Shown: positions 1 to 11,367, counted from the stretch's first letter. The stretch: 64,000 nt of DNA from Babylonia areolata (GCF_041734735.1 NC_134882.1:24116664-24180663); one strand, 5' to 3'. Notes: generated by a model not told the origin, from the sequence alone. Made by a program: numbers and translations.

Positions 1-113
1 GTAAGACTGCCAACATGGCGGGGTAAAAACAATCATACACATAGGCCTAAAAGCCCACTCGTGTATACGAGTGAACGTGGGAGTCTCAGCCCACGAACGA
101 TGAAGAAGAATCT
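1..113 (+). mobile_element. SINE, 3' part (cut by window start)
   Basis: This is the 3' portion of a tRNA-derived SINE of a type abundant in marine snails. The stretch with 'catggcggggtaaaaa' matches the middle of the SINE at 3,291-3,840 read on the other strand. Beyond that it has its own end, finishing 'cgaacgatgaagaagaat', a short GAA-repeat tail. The tail resembles the 3' end of LINE L1 at 5,463. The tRNA-like head lies outside the window. Family recognition is from memory and from the internal match. Confidence 0.6.
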
Positions 114-474
114 CCAAACACCTTTCCTCGTGATACACTTTATAAACATCTCTGAATACATTTCCCCTATTGTACTATACAGGGTGCAGTAGCATTTTTC
201 CTACTAAATTTGGTATATGAGCTCCAGTGATCGTAGTCCCCATCCTCCTCATTGCAGTTCCCTACTACATTTGGTAGATAAGCTTCAGTCTTCGTTGTCA
301 TCATTCTTCTCACCACAACCTGTTCACTTTTGTCCTTGATCACAAATGTGGTGACGGTTCACGGAAAAAAAGGCAAGTAACAACCCATTTTTTGACTACA
401 GGTGACGGGTCATTGCCGAATTATTAGGCTACACATCCATATGTGTGAGAAATCGTGGGAAATCCCCCTTACGT
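114..474. other. Gene-free stretch
   Basis: AT-rich single-copy-looking DNA. I see no open frame with recognisable content and no clear repeat, apart from two similar short phrases near 190-300 ('ctactaaatttggtat' and 'ctactacatttggtag'). Confidence 0.5.
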
Positions 475-1127
475 TTATCAAAAATATTTCCTTTTTCATC
501 GGAGTTGTTTTCTTGTCTTTTCCCAATGCAAATCTTAGAGTAGAATGAAAGAGAGAAAAAGGAAAGAGAAATGAGGGAAACGACAACGACGATCATGATA
601 ATGACAGTGGCGTTAGCGAAGATATGAACAGTAATGACACTGAAACACAACTATTTATTGTATTTCACATAAGATGGATCACTGTAATGCATCGACCTCA
701 AATTCAATATCGGAATCAATAGCAAACAACTAAATTCAGGCAATGTGTATAACTCAAACATAAATACAATATAATATAATATGATATGACTTGAACCAAA
801 TCTTTTCTGGATGTTGGAAATAACATCAAAACGATACAACTTTCTACATAAATTTGATAGCAATTGTTTCACAATGCTTTACCCTCACGTGGGGAGCATA
901 AGAACTGGACTAAATAGCTTTGATGTTTGTTTGTTATGCAACCTTTTCTGTCACATTCATTTAGAATGTTCTTCACTTCATGCTTGTTCATCTGTTTGTG
1001 TCAGCATCCTTTCGCATGCAAGATGGCACTGAAAATAGATTATCACAAGACACTTAGAACATGAATATATTTTTAAAATATAGTGAAAGAAGACCAAATC
1101 AACCAGCCAACTAAACACACATAAGGA

Positions 1128-1212
<85 letters not shown>

Positions 1213-1433
1213 TCACTCACTCACTCACTCACCCACTGACTGACTGACTGACACACACTGTGCCATCACCTCCACCGTCTATTGTTGATGTCTTCGATAA
1301 CGCCACTGTCATTATCGTGATCGTCGTTTCCCTCACTTCTCATTTCTTTTTTTCTCTCTCATTTTTCTCTGAGATTTGCATTGGGAAAAAATAAGAAACC
1401 AACTCCGATGACAAAGGAAATATTTTTGATAGA
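475..1433. repeat. Inverted repeat, arms about 155 bp, possible MITE
   Basis: The left arm (475-630) and right arm (1,282-1,433) are imperfect reverse complements. The left arm contains 'tcaaaaatatttcc' and 'cccaatgcaaatct'; the right arm carries the matching complements in reverse order, ending 'ggaaatatttttgat'. Both arms share the block around 'gacagtggcgtta'. The loop of about 650 bp holds a (CA)n tract and no recognisable protein. The layout fits a non-autonomous DNA transposon or a local inverted duplication. No clean target duplication was seen. Confidence 0.55.
1131..1252. repeat. Compound microsatellite (AC)n-(ACTC)n-(ACTG)n
   Basis: About 39 AC units grade into ACTC and then ACTG tetranucleotides. 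It lies in the loop of the inverted repeat. Reading frames across it give only Val-Cys or Thr-His runs. Confidence 0.95.
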
Positions 1434-2045
1434 AACAATGGAGAGTTCCGACGATTCATCGCAATTGAGAGAAAACGTGGGAGGGGAACGACCACGATTT
1501 ATCGCAATCCCATTATTTCTCTCAAAGTGAGAGAAATCGTAACCTCCCCTCCCCTCACATCACCCCATCCCACCCCCACAAAGTGAGAGAAATCGCAAGA
1601 AATCGTGGGTTTACAGCAGGCCTGGGCTTTTATCGATGGTGGTCTATTCAGTTGACGACGGCCTTGGTACCCAGCGGAGATTATGGCAAATACTAGTTAA
1701 CAACTAACTAGTTGACTAACTACAGACAGCGTTGCTACTGAATTAGTGTCATCTAGACCGTTGCCTACAGTTAGTTAACTAATTAATTGTTAATTGACAG
1801 TATCCGTTAGATTCAGACTCGAGATTTGATTGTAATCAATCTAAAATGTGCCTTGTAAGAATGTTGTCAATTGTTAGTTGGTCAACTAGTTAACTGAAGT
1901 TATAGCTGTCATTTAATTGTATACTATGACGTGACTTGACGCTTAACGTGGCGACGGAGAAGGAAGCCATCATCATCAAACATACTGATATATGTGTTAC
2001 ATGTTGTGCCCGGAATGAAAGCCATGTTGTGCAAACACCACAACC
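1434..2045. other. Gene-free stretch
   Basis: No coding signal. The first part repeats the phrase 'gagagaaatcg' several times (1,470-1,600). From about 1,690 to 1,900 there is a cluster of AGTTAACTAGTT-like words in both orientations, which could fold but matches no family I know. Confidence 0.5.
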
Positions 2046-2420
2046 ACTAACACAAAAGAGGAAGTGGTTAGTGTCGCGGACTGACGGCTTGGAGGACGCG
2101 GGTTCGAATCCCAGCGGAGGTGAGTTTTTCGGCCCGTGGCCGGCTCCTACCCAGAGTTGAGTGTGCTGTGGGCTTAAATGGGGAGACTGGGACAACACAG
2201 TCGAGTGTCATCCACTTCAAGGATGCGTCTTTGGGTGTGTTGCTCTAATTACCTGACCAACACTGCAAGTGTCTGTATCTCTCGGGCCTGGTTAACGCCG
2301 GGATATCATTATGACAGGAAGCGTAGAGTACAGCCTTGTCACGCAGTCCCAAACCAAAATGGACCTCCATAGCAACATCGTCATCATCATCGTCATCCTC
2401 CTCCTCCTTCATCGTCATCA
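2046..2420 (+). mobile_element. tRNA-derived SINE
   Basis: The head reads like a tRNA pol III promoter: an A-box-like 'gtggttagtgtcgcgg' near 2,065 and a B box 'gggttcgaatccc' near 2,100, about 35 bp apart. A tRNA-unrelated body follows, then a tail of ATC/TCC repeats ('catcgtcatcatcatcg') at about 2,380-2,415. Length and layout fit a SINE transcribed by pol III and moved by a LINE. No second full copy is in the window. The exact start is uncertain by about 15 bp. Confidence 0.8.
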
Positions 2421-3290
2421 ATATAAACAAAATAGTCCCAAAGTCTGTGGCCTTTCATGCCCTGCTCTCATGGTGACCTCAGTTTCGATACCCCTCCACT
2501 TCCGTGCTTGGGGTGAGTCCTGTCAATGTCGTCAGTGTCGGCAGATTCATGGGGGGCTGTTGTTTGAGGGACGTGGTGGCGGTCTCCACTCTCGAGGGAC
2601 GCTCACTCAGTCTGGCTCCGCGACTGAGCCATTATTGTCGTTAGTAGGGGGCTTAGTAGGTGGTGTCCTAAGTACGTTAAAACAGAACAGGCACCACTGA
2701 ACACCACCGAAGTGACTCAGCAGCAGCGCAGGGTCTCCTCTGGTGTGTGGCCTTGTGGCGACCTAACATCGATGGTTCCCTGTGGACTGCTGACGCTGGA
2801 ACTGCGACGGACGAACCCGGGTGTGGCCGTGTATGGGGGAATCTAAATGAGCGGGTGGGAATAATGCCACTGAAACGGTGCAGATGATGGGGCAGAAAAA
2901 AAAAGAAGAAGAAAAAGAGAGGAAAATGATATCACGCAGTTCAAACAGGGAAGGGGAAGACTGCGTTCATACACACAATCAGCCTTGTCCAATTAACTTG
3001 TTTGTATCATGAAATGTTCTGTTTTGTGTCTGTTGTCCAAACGTGGAATAAGAAAAGAAAAAAAAAATCCAGAGTAGGTTGTTAGGTTGTAAATAGTGTG
3101 TCACCAGGCGGTGTTGAAGGACAGTTTTTCTCCGGGCGGGTGGTTACGATCCGTCAGTCCACGACGCACCGCCACTGAGGAAGGGAAGCAGCAAAACGAG
3201 GATGCAAAAACGGAACACCAGCTTAAGAAACACCAGGACTGAGGTAAATCACACACACACACACACACACACACACCTTGTGATATCCCC
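2421..3290. other. Gene-free stretch, probable unclassified repeat
   Basis: GC-richer than its surroundings between 2,480 and 2,900, with no convincing open frame. It probably contains an old dispersed repeat but has no second copy here. The 2,900-3,070 part is purine-rich and ends in an A run. A short (AC)n lies at 3,251-3,276. Confidence 0.4.
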
Positions 3291-3840
3291 TTTTCATTTT
3301 TTATTTCGATGTATGGATATGGATACTTATTTTGAGCCTTTCCTCCGTCAGAGATCAAGCTCAAAGCGCTTTACAAATTCGAAGTCATTTGCACAACAGG
3401 CTGCCTAACTGGGAGGAGCTGACTGACAACGGCTGCCATCGGGCGCGCACGCATCATTTGTTTCCTGTATCATTCAGTCAGGATTCACATGAGTTACGCA
3501 AACACACACTCACACAGACATGTAACATTTTACGTGTATGACTATTTTGATTATTTACCCTGCCATGTAAACAGCTATACTCCGTTTTCATGGGTGTGCA
3601 TACTGCCAATTTTCTTGTTTCCATAACCCACCGAACGCTGACATGGATCACATGATCTTAACGTGCGCATTTGATCTGTGTGAGTATACACATGAAAGGA
3701 GTTCAGGCATTAGCAGGTCTGCATATACGTTGACCTCGGAGATCGGAAAAATATCCATCATTAACCCACCAGGTGCGACGGGGATCGAACGTAGGAAACC
3801 AGTGTTCCTATCATTTGACCGCCACACCCATCCAGGTAGG
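3291..3840 (-). mobile_element. tRNA-derived SINE, near full length, minus strand
   Basis: Read on the minus strand, a tRNA-like head begins near 3,838 and carries a B box (complement of 'ggggatcgaacgt') at about 3,778-3,792. The body includes the block shared with the SINE at 1-113 ('catggcagggta' versus 'catggcggggta'). It ends differently from that copy, with a segment containing 'aaagcgctttgagc' around 3,360 and no GAA tail. The two copies therefore share a body but carry two kinds of 3' end. It stops just before transposon copy A. Confidence 0.65.
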
Positions 3841-4082
3841 CCTCAACTTCAATTTTCCCCACCCACATCCACTCTGTACAAACACACAATAGTCCAGGGC
3901 AGATACAAAAATGGTCAAAATGTCTACAACAAAACCGTTCTTTTCACGATAAAATAGAATAAATCATATTGATCACGCTGATATAAACTTGACCGCTGTA
4001 GGGGGGCGGGAACATGATTAGATTTTCATTTTTGACTCACTTGTGTAAACAAAGTGAGTCTATGTTTTAACTCGGTGTTCAG

Positions 4083-4138
<56 letters not shown>

Positions 4139-4318
4139 ATTGACATTTTCTCTGCAACTACTTTGTCACTTGACACCAAATTTGGCATAAAAATAGGAAA
4201 AATTCAGTTTTTTCCAGTCATCTTGTTTAAAACAATATTGCACCTCTGGGATGGGCACAAAAAAAAAAAAAAAAAAGAAGCCTAATTATATGCAAACTGC
4301 ATTTACTGTTATATTTAT

Positions 4319-5268
4319 GTGATGGACTCGGGGTAAGGGTAGGGTTGGAGTGGAGTGGAGCTAGGGACAAGTAGGACAGGGGATAAGGGTATGGTTGAAG
4401 TGGAATGAGGAATGAGGAGTTGTAGAAGATAGCAGGTTTCCGTGCAGGCAGGAGCATATGAAAGCGGATGCCCTTTCAATTGTTTATTTACTACAGTTAT
4501 TACAGGAAAACAGTGCAGCAATACGTAGCGAGGTGTCACTGTTGTGGGAACAACACTGATCACTACATGGCAAGAAAGAGAGCAGGCGCTGGCCACGGGC
4601 TGGCTCGGGTGTGGAAGTGACCACTCATTGCCTGCTCGGCCAATTTATACAAATTAGGCGAACTACAAAGACAATCACGTGTGCTGCAAACCAGATTGTC
4701 ACTAATCTGGAGAAATCCGATGAGAATTGTGCTTGTTACAAGGTGTTCAGTGACAGATTTCTAAAAGATTCCTGAACCGATCTGCATCGGATAAGTTGCA
4801 AAAGAAAGAGCTCAACGCCTACTTTATAATGAGTGTAAAATGAAGTGTTGATTATTTAAGATGAATTTGTAATCTTAATTTATGTCACCTGAACAGGGTC
4901 AGTTTTAACGAGCTCGTCGCTGAAAATTACAAACTGCGTTAAATCAGTTTAACGTAGGCAAACATAAATGGAATAGATTTGAAGATGGAATCGCGACGAT
5001 TTTGCCAGTATATAATACTTGTAGTTTACTGATCTGACAAAAGAGTTATTAATTAATTACGGTGGAACAGAAACACAAGTTTTTCTCAGCCAATGACGTA
5101 CCGCGATGCGACATTGGGCGACCCTTCAGCAGGTGGTCTGGCGATGACAAAATGATGTAAGTGGAGTGACGTCACACATTCTGTGCGTGGGTTAGGAGGG
5201 AAAACTGTTGTCTGCTAATACAGCTTGTGCGTGAGGCAAATATTGGAGCAAGCATAGCACTTGGTCAC
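4319..5268 (+). mobile_element. LTR-like repeat E1 (old, fragmentary)
   Basis: About 0.95 kb shared with E2 and E3, clearest from about 4,480 onward ('aaggtgttcagtga', 'acaaactgc...taaatcagttta', 'tataatacttgtagttta'). It is inserted in R1, where the flanking repeat ATTTAT appears on both sides (4,313-4,318 and 5,269-5,274). Its first 150 bp differ from E2 and E3. No coding region is present. It is best read as a fossil solo LTR or another long terminal-type repeat; the family is unassigned. Confidence 0.5.
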
Positions 5269-5505
5269 ATTTATATTTTTTGTATTCTCTAAACTTGGCA
5301 CTTTGATCTGATATTCTGACCCAACAACTAGAGCAGTCATTATTATCATTTTTTTGTTCAAACAGGAACTTCTTTTGCTAAGCATGGAAGTTTTATTTAT
5401 TTTGCAAACGTTTTGGTGCAGATAGTAAAAAAGGGAAATTACTCTGTAATTAATGCTAGGGGAGTCTTCTTCTTCTTCTTCTGCGTTCGATGTTTTTTGG
5501 CTGCG

Positions 5506-6492
5506 TCAGACGGTCACCCCCGTCGCCACGATGTAACCTACAGTCTTCTCCAGGTCGTGGTGGTCTCCCCAAACCTGCGCCTGTAGCTCTGTGCCCCCTG
5601 GCCAGGTTTGACGCCGTAGAGCTTCATGGGTTGGGCAGTGTTGGAGGATGTGTTCAGGGGTCTGGGGTCCAGTGCCACATGGACACTCATCAGTGTGGGT
5701 GATCTTCATACGGTGAAGGTGACTCAGTAGTCGGCAGTGGCCAGTTCTCAGTCTGAAGAGGACTGTCTGCTGGTGTCTCTGGAGCTGGTGGATTGGATCG
5801 ACGCCACTGTTTGCACCCAGCCTTCTCTTCCACTGGTTCTGGTATCGGTTGTGGATGATGGTCCTGGCCTCTCTGTAGGTCACGGGGTGGCTGAACTGCT
5901 TCATTTTGCTGCCTGCCTTGGAGAGAGCATCGGCCTTTTCGTTCCCCGTGACCCCACAGTGAGAAGGAACCCACTGAACAGTGACAGTCGACCGTTTTGA
6001 AAGGTCATGAAGGGCTGCTTTGATGTTTGTCAGCTGCTGTTCGTTTCTGGTTGACTGGAGTCCCTGCAGGAGAGATCTGCAGTTAGTGAAGAAGGCTATC
6101 TTTGGTGGTGGGTTGACTGACGTCCTGAGGCCTTGTGCAGCATGGAGTAGTGCTGCTGTCTCCGCTCTGTAGTTCGAGGAGATTCTTCCTGTGGGGAAGG
6201 CTCCAGGGGTCAGTCTTCCATCTGTGTGCCTGATGAAGATGCCTGCTCCTCCATTCTTCACCGCTCCATCCGAGGATCCGTCTGTGAAGACGTGCGTCCA
6301 TTCGCTGGGGTTGTACCGAGTCTCAATCATCTCCAGTGTCAGAGCTTTATAGCAGGGGAGGGGCTTGGCAGTCCTTTTGGTCGATGCCAGGGACTTTTGT
6401 GATGATTGAGACTCCTTCCAGTTGGTCGACCGGTTCCTTGAAGTCGGGGAGTGTTTCCATCTCGGCAGGGGACGAGGGCAGCAGGTCTTCAT
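5506..6492 (-). pseudogene. RNase H plus zinc-knuckle end of LINE L1
   Basis: A 328-residue frame. RNase H spans about residues 65-195: Asp71 in FTDGSSDG, Glu111 in RAETAALL, His178 in VPSHCG and Asp188 in EKADALSK are kept, but the third acidic residue is Asn137 (FTNCRS, where FTDCRS is expected). That change would weaken or abolish metal binding. A Cys-x-Cys...His...Cys knuckle lies at residues 270-286. RNase H in I-like LINEs removes the RNA strand during target-primed synthesis. The stop lies only about 40 bp before the tail. Residues 1-50 probably read in the wrong frame after a frameshift. Confidence 0.85.
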
Positions 6493-6631
6493 GTTGGCGG
6501 TGCAGGGCCTTGGAGAGGTGGTTGAAGCTGGTCCACTTCAGTCTGTTCTTTGTTGGGTGCTTCAGTTTTTCGTGCATGGGGTGAGTTGGCATGCGCAGGA
6601 GCTTCTCGCTGTGGATGAAGACTTTTTCCTC

Positions 6632-9050
6632 TCATCTTTCTTCGAGTGGGTGGAGGCCTGTGTGTTTCTCCATCGCCTGAACTGGAGTCGTCTTTATCCC
6701 GCCAGTGATCAGCCGTAGCCCTGCGTTCTGAACTTTGCTCAGGCGGCTTGTGTTGGTTGCTGATGCCGTGGCCCAGGCAGTGCTGCCATACTCCAGGGTT
6801 GGCCTGACAGTTCCAGTGTACACCCTCTGCAGTATGCTGCTGTTGGCACCCCAAGAGGTCCCGGCGAGTTTTTTCAGGATGGCCAGTTTTCTGGTTGCTC
6901 GTCTCTCGATGTCCTTGAGATGGGGGTTCCATGTCAATCACTTGTCGAGCTTCACACCCAGGTACATTGGCGTGTCATCCTGTTTCAACTGCTTTCCGTT
7001 CAGTTTGAGGTGGGAGGTTTCTGACATCGGTGACAGCGAGAAGATTGCTGAGACTGTCTTGGTGGTGTTGATGTCTACTCACCAGGCAGAGGCCCATGTT
7101 CCCACGTGGTTGAGTGCTTCCTGCATTCTGTGGCTGGCGGACGTGAGGTATTCCGCAGCACTCCAGGCAGCAAAGTCATCAGTGTGGAGGGCTCAGAAGA
7201 CATGCTTGGAGATCTTCTCAGCGATGTCGTCGATGAAGATGAGGAAAAGTGTAGGGGAAACGACTCCTCCTTGTGGCACACCTTGCTGTAGAGTGACCCG
7301 GTGGCTGGTTTTCCCGTCGAGTTTTACCCTTGCCCTGCGGTGTTGGAGGAAATCCTGGATCCAGCGGTACATCTTCCCTTCCACTTTCTTGTTGAGGAGC
7401 TTCAGGAGAAGTCCTGCCTTCCAGACCTTGTCGAAGGCCTTGGTTAGGTCCACGAAGACTGCAAGCACCTTCCTCTCTTCTTGAAAGGCAGTCTCTATCT
7501 CCTGTGCAAGGTACACCAGCTGGTCTTCGGTGCTGCGGTTTTTCCTGTAGGCTGATTGGGTATTGCTGAGCAGGTGGTTTTCTTCAAGGTGTTTCAGGAG
7601 TCGGGTGTTCACCATCCTTTCCATCACCTTGCCCAGACAGCTCAGGAGGCTGATTGGTCGATAGCTGGACTTCTTAGTCTTATCCTTCTGCTTCTTTCTG
7701 ATGGGGACGATGATGGCTTCTCTCCACTGGTCTGGAAGTTTCCCTGTGTCCCAGGACTTGTTGATGATCAAGAGGAGCTTCTGTCTGGCTACAGGTCCCA
7801 GGTTCTTGATCATGTCATTCGGGATGCCGTCTTTCCCAGGGGCTTTCTTTTTCTTCAGTTTCCTGATAGCTGCACTGAGTTCGGCCATGGAGAAGGCTGT
7901 CATCATGGACTGACTCGGGTTCTGCTGTTTCAGCTTCTCCTTGATCTCCCTCTGGACTTCCTGCACTCAGGCTTCAGGGAGTGTTGTGGTGCTGCCCTCT
8001 CTGTAAAAGTCTGCAAGGATGTTGGCTGCCTGCTTGCCCGCGTGGTGCTTGCCGTTTTCCTCAATGACAGTTCTGCTGTGTCTGGTGCCCGTGTCTTCAT
8101 TCAGAAGCTTGGTCAGGCTCCACAACTTGCCGGTGTCCTTCTCCATGTTGAGACTGCTGGTCTTCTCATTCCAGCTCCTCTGTATCTCTGTTCTCTTCTG
8201 CTGTTGGAAGGTTTCTTTGATGGTGTTGTGTTCCCGGATGTTGTCAGGAGTGGGGCTCTGCTCCATGGTTTCTCTGGCGGAGTCTAGGTCTGCATGGAGC
8301 TGTTTCAGAGTGTCACTCCAGTAGGGCTTGTAGTTTCTGCCTTTCCCTCTTGGGATGGACTGCTTTGCTGCTCGCAGCAGTGCATCGCTGAAAAGGTTTA
8401 CATTGTTGTTGAGGTTGTTGGAGGTACTGATGTCTTGGCAGAGGTTGTCTGCTTTTCCTTTGAAGAGAGTCCAGTTAGCTCGTTTGAAGTTCCAGCTGGG
8501 TTCCATTCTGTGCTGGGTGCATCCTATGCTGGAGATGCTGAGGATGACTGGCAGATGGTCGCTTCCCCCTAGCTGTGTGTTGACTGTTCTGGAGGTGAGT
8601 CGCTGAACCTCTTCTGTGGCGATGGCCAGATCTGGTGTTGAGCAGGTCTTCCATGCTCTGGAGTAGCAGGTAGGTTTGTCCTCTGGATGGTTGATGAGGA
8701 TGAGCTTGTTGTCCATCATCCAGTCCTCTACTTCCTCACCACGTGAGTCCATTTCCTCATAGCACCAGCTTGGCGAGTGGCTGTTGAAGTCTCCAACCAC
8801 AAGGTGTCTGGAAGCTTCAAGTCTCACTTTGTGTAGCGCTGGAGCTGAGCCTGGAGGGCTGTAGCAGTTGGTGATCAGTAGTTCTCCGCTGGGCAGTAGC
8901 AGCTTGACTGTGTGATGCTCTAGCTCCTCTTTTCCCGATCTGCTTGTTTCTACTGCAGGGATGGAGATTTTGATGAGGGTGAGGATTCCTCCCTTGTGTC
9001 TGTCCTCTCGATCATGGCGGAAGGCTTCGTAGCATCTAATAAAAAAATCT
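6632..9050 (-). pseudogene. Endonuclease-RT frame of LINE L1, broken by four TGA
   Basis: One continuous register of about 800 codons. It holds the endonuclease motif VVGDFNSHSP and the SDHLP motif, then RT blocks KAPGKDGIP, YRPISLLSC, FVDLTKAFD and VPQGGVVSP. The catalytic box reads HTDD where (F/Y)ADD is usual. In-frame stops at 7,967-7,969, 7,190-7,192, 7,079-7,081 and 6,938-6,940 are all TGA, each one C-to-T change from CGA. A frameshift near 9,045 in a T run separates it from the upstream piece (9,036-9,356), which holds the start of the endonuclease (VAQRNAEGL, CIQENHL). A second frameshift follows at about 6,632. Confidence 0.85.
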
Positions 9051-10512
9051 TTGGGGGTCTTTCAAATGGTTCTCCTGAATGCAGATGACATCAATGTTGT
9101 TATTTCGGAGAAACTCCTGGAGTTCTGGTTTCTTGTTTCTCAGCCCTTCTGCATTCCTCTGAGCTACTGTGATGTTGACAGGTGGTGAATTTGTCTGGTC
9201 AGTCGCTCTACTCTGCCTTCCCCTGACCTTCAGGTTGACAGAGGCACCGGTCGCTTTGGTGGGCCCCTTTGAGGCAGGAGGCCCGGCTCCGTCCCTCCCC
9301 GGTTGTCGCTGATAGGGACGACGCCATGACGACAAAGTGGTCTGACGCATAACCATAATCGTTGATGCGTGTGTGTCCTGAATTTTTAACCAGAAACCTG
9401 CGCCGTAGCTGACACACTCCGTCTTCGGCAGGCCGGATCAAGTTTTCTGTCAGGGGGCTTCTCCCTTAGCTCAGGTCTAAAGAGTCCTGCCCTGTGAGCA
9501 CAGGGGGATGTGAGAGATTGGGGATCCCTCCCCTAGATGGACTGCCTGTCAAGGTTAACGAGCTCCATCTACCCGGGGCTCATGGTCCAAAGACCTGCCC
9601 TGTGAGCACAGGGGGGGGGGTGGGGGGGGATTGTTTGCCGGGTATCCCACCCGGGGGAGTCAGTTTGCTTTAAACTGATCTTTCTCATCTTAAACATTAC
9701 ATTTTGAAATTATACTCAATATATAAAAAGCTTGGATTTAAAAAAAAAAAAAAGTGTATCACAAGTGAGTCTTGAAGGCCTTGCCTCTCTTGTTAATAAT
9801 TATTTCTCACACATTTGGCCATGAGAGAGCGCCTTACAAAGAGTGGCAAGGCAAGAGCAAGCCGGGGTTATGCAAGCGCGGTATAAGGGGTCGCCAGAGG
9901 AAAGCGTACAGCGCAAATTACAGCGCGGTACAGTACATGTGACTGACTGCTGCCGCGGTGACGTTAGTAGGTCACTGCGGCAGATGACAGACACCGTTCA
10001 GAAAATAAGAGAACTCTTTGGGGTCAAAAGGAAACAAACATTTTCAATTTCATGTATTTTATATTAAATCGATAAAAGACACAAACTCGCTTTTATGAAT
10101 GTTTTCCAGTTTCTTACCAGTCATGACATTTCATAAAGAATGAAAACAGTATTATACTGACTGCAAAGGTGAATTTATGAAGGCAGCACGGGATCATTCA
10201 GTTCGTAAGTACAATTTTGTTGACATTTTACGCAATGCACAACTTGGAAACACTCCATGCTCTGCTTATGAACGAGTAGTATATAAATATCTAAATATGT
10301 GTTAACCAGGTTGTTTCAATGAACATTGTCAGAGCACTGTCCAGACAATTAATTCAGAAAGCATGGAAGGCAGATGATGGCAAAATCGACCAGCATCATG
10401 TCTTGATGTGAAAAGAACGGTACGAAATACATATTTTTCTTTGGAAATGAACCGGTATTTGCAAATGTGACTCACGAACCCTGGCGTAGTAGACACGTCA
10501 GTTTACCGTGGG

Positions 10513-11200
10513 AAAGAAAATCTGGCTGGAGTATGAAGGTGGCAAAATGTAGTGCATCAGAAAGTCATGAAGAGCATAGACTGCCTGGAAGATGAAAATG
10601 GGTCAATCTCCAGAACCTTTTGGAAATAGGGGTCTCTCAGTCTGATTCAACATAAACATGTGTTTACAATGATTATTCAAATGTTTCACATGTTATCAGG
10701 ATTGCAATTGAATAGAGAAATGTCTGCAACAATTTTGTGAGGATCTGTTTTGTCCTTAAATGTGTTGAAAATGATCAAAAACATCCAAAATTTCGGCGCC
10801 ATTTTGTGACATGACAATGTGTCTGAACATGAAGTGGTCAGAAACAACTAAGTACAAACCTGATTAAAATCCAGTACATACAGACCTGATCAATATTCAT
10901 TTGTTGTTATAACTGAACATTGATCATCAATAAAAAATTGTATATTAAGTTCGAAATATGAAAAAAAGAAAAAAGAAAAAGAATTTTAAAAAAAGAAGAA
11001 AAACCCGCGTGACAGACGTAAACAACCCGTTTCTCTTGACATGTTTATTTATTTATTTATTTAAAAAAAAACTCATTCAAAGGCAAGCACATTCATGAAT
11101 ACACTACAAGTTCTTTACTTGCAACAGGTGGTCAACACATCTATCTTCTACAGCACATACACTCATTTTCTGGTAAAAATGTCTATTCAACTATTCTAAT
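10513..11200 (+). other. Interior of transposon A, left part (non-coding)
   Basis: AT-rich DNA shared with copy B (29,170-29,770 inverted). It has no recognisable protein. Near 11,180 it contains 'tattcaactatt', which in copy B is the start of the RTE LINE fragment, so copy A once held at least the edge of that fragment. Confidence 0.6.
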
Positions 11201-11367
11201 ACAATTGACGTCGCATATTAATTTTCGGTTCCGCTCTTCTGTATTACGTCTGTGCATGTAAACGTCCCAATAAAAATATACATGCAAACAAAATTAGAAC
11301 TGTTTTCAGATAAATCATGCAGATTCATCGCGGGAAACCGTAAATCGGTTTGACAAACACCCTTCAA

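Larger units (their letters stand above)
5463..9655 (-). mobile_element. LINE L1: I-like (Nimb/Ingi type), endonuclease-RT-RNase H
   Basis: A 4.2 kb LINE on the minus strand with, in order, AP endonuclease (about 9,190-8,580), reverse transcriptase (about 7,960-6,640), RNase H (about 6,300-5,920) and a C-terminal zinc knuckle. It ends in a (GAA)n tail at 5,463-5,482. The flanking GGGGAGTC on both sides (about 5,458 and 9,652) marks its insertion in R1; copy R2 lacks it. The 5' leader (9,460-9,655) carries two copies of 'cctgccctgtgagcacaggg'. No separate ORF1 is seen. The frame has four TGA stops and at least three frameshifts, so it is dead. Confidence 0.88.
4034..9792 (+). mobile_element. 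Repeat family R, copy R1 (internally deleted, two insertions)
   Basis: It starts GACTCACTTGTG and ends '...cacaagtgagtcttgaaggc' plus about 15 bp, so the same 12-mer sits inverted near both ends. R2 (55,157-56,816) is a second copy. R1 interrupts the left terminal repeat of transposon A, where copy B reads uninterrupted. R1 is itself split by E1 (4,319-5,268) and LINE L1 (5,463-9,655). Near its right end it lacks about 1 kb that R2 has; an A run marks the join near 9,740. It is non-coding. A (GT)n tract lies at 4,085-4,136. The family's mode of movement is unknown. Confidence 0.75.

Noticed and set aside
978-1208. Cys-Val or Thr-His repeat peptides over CA/GT tracts (also 4,085, 24,744, 31,119, 47,406)
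   Set aside because: Microsatellite read-through without any other coding signal.
6938-7969. Possible recoding of TGA as an amino acid in LINE L1
   Set aside because: The element also has frameshifts and a mutated RNase H site, and each TGA is explained by CpG decay of CGA.
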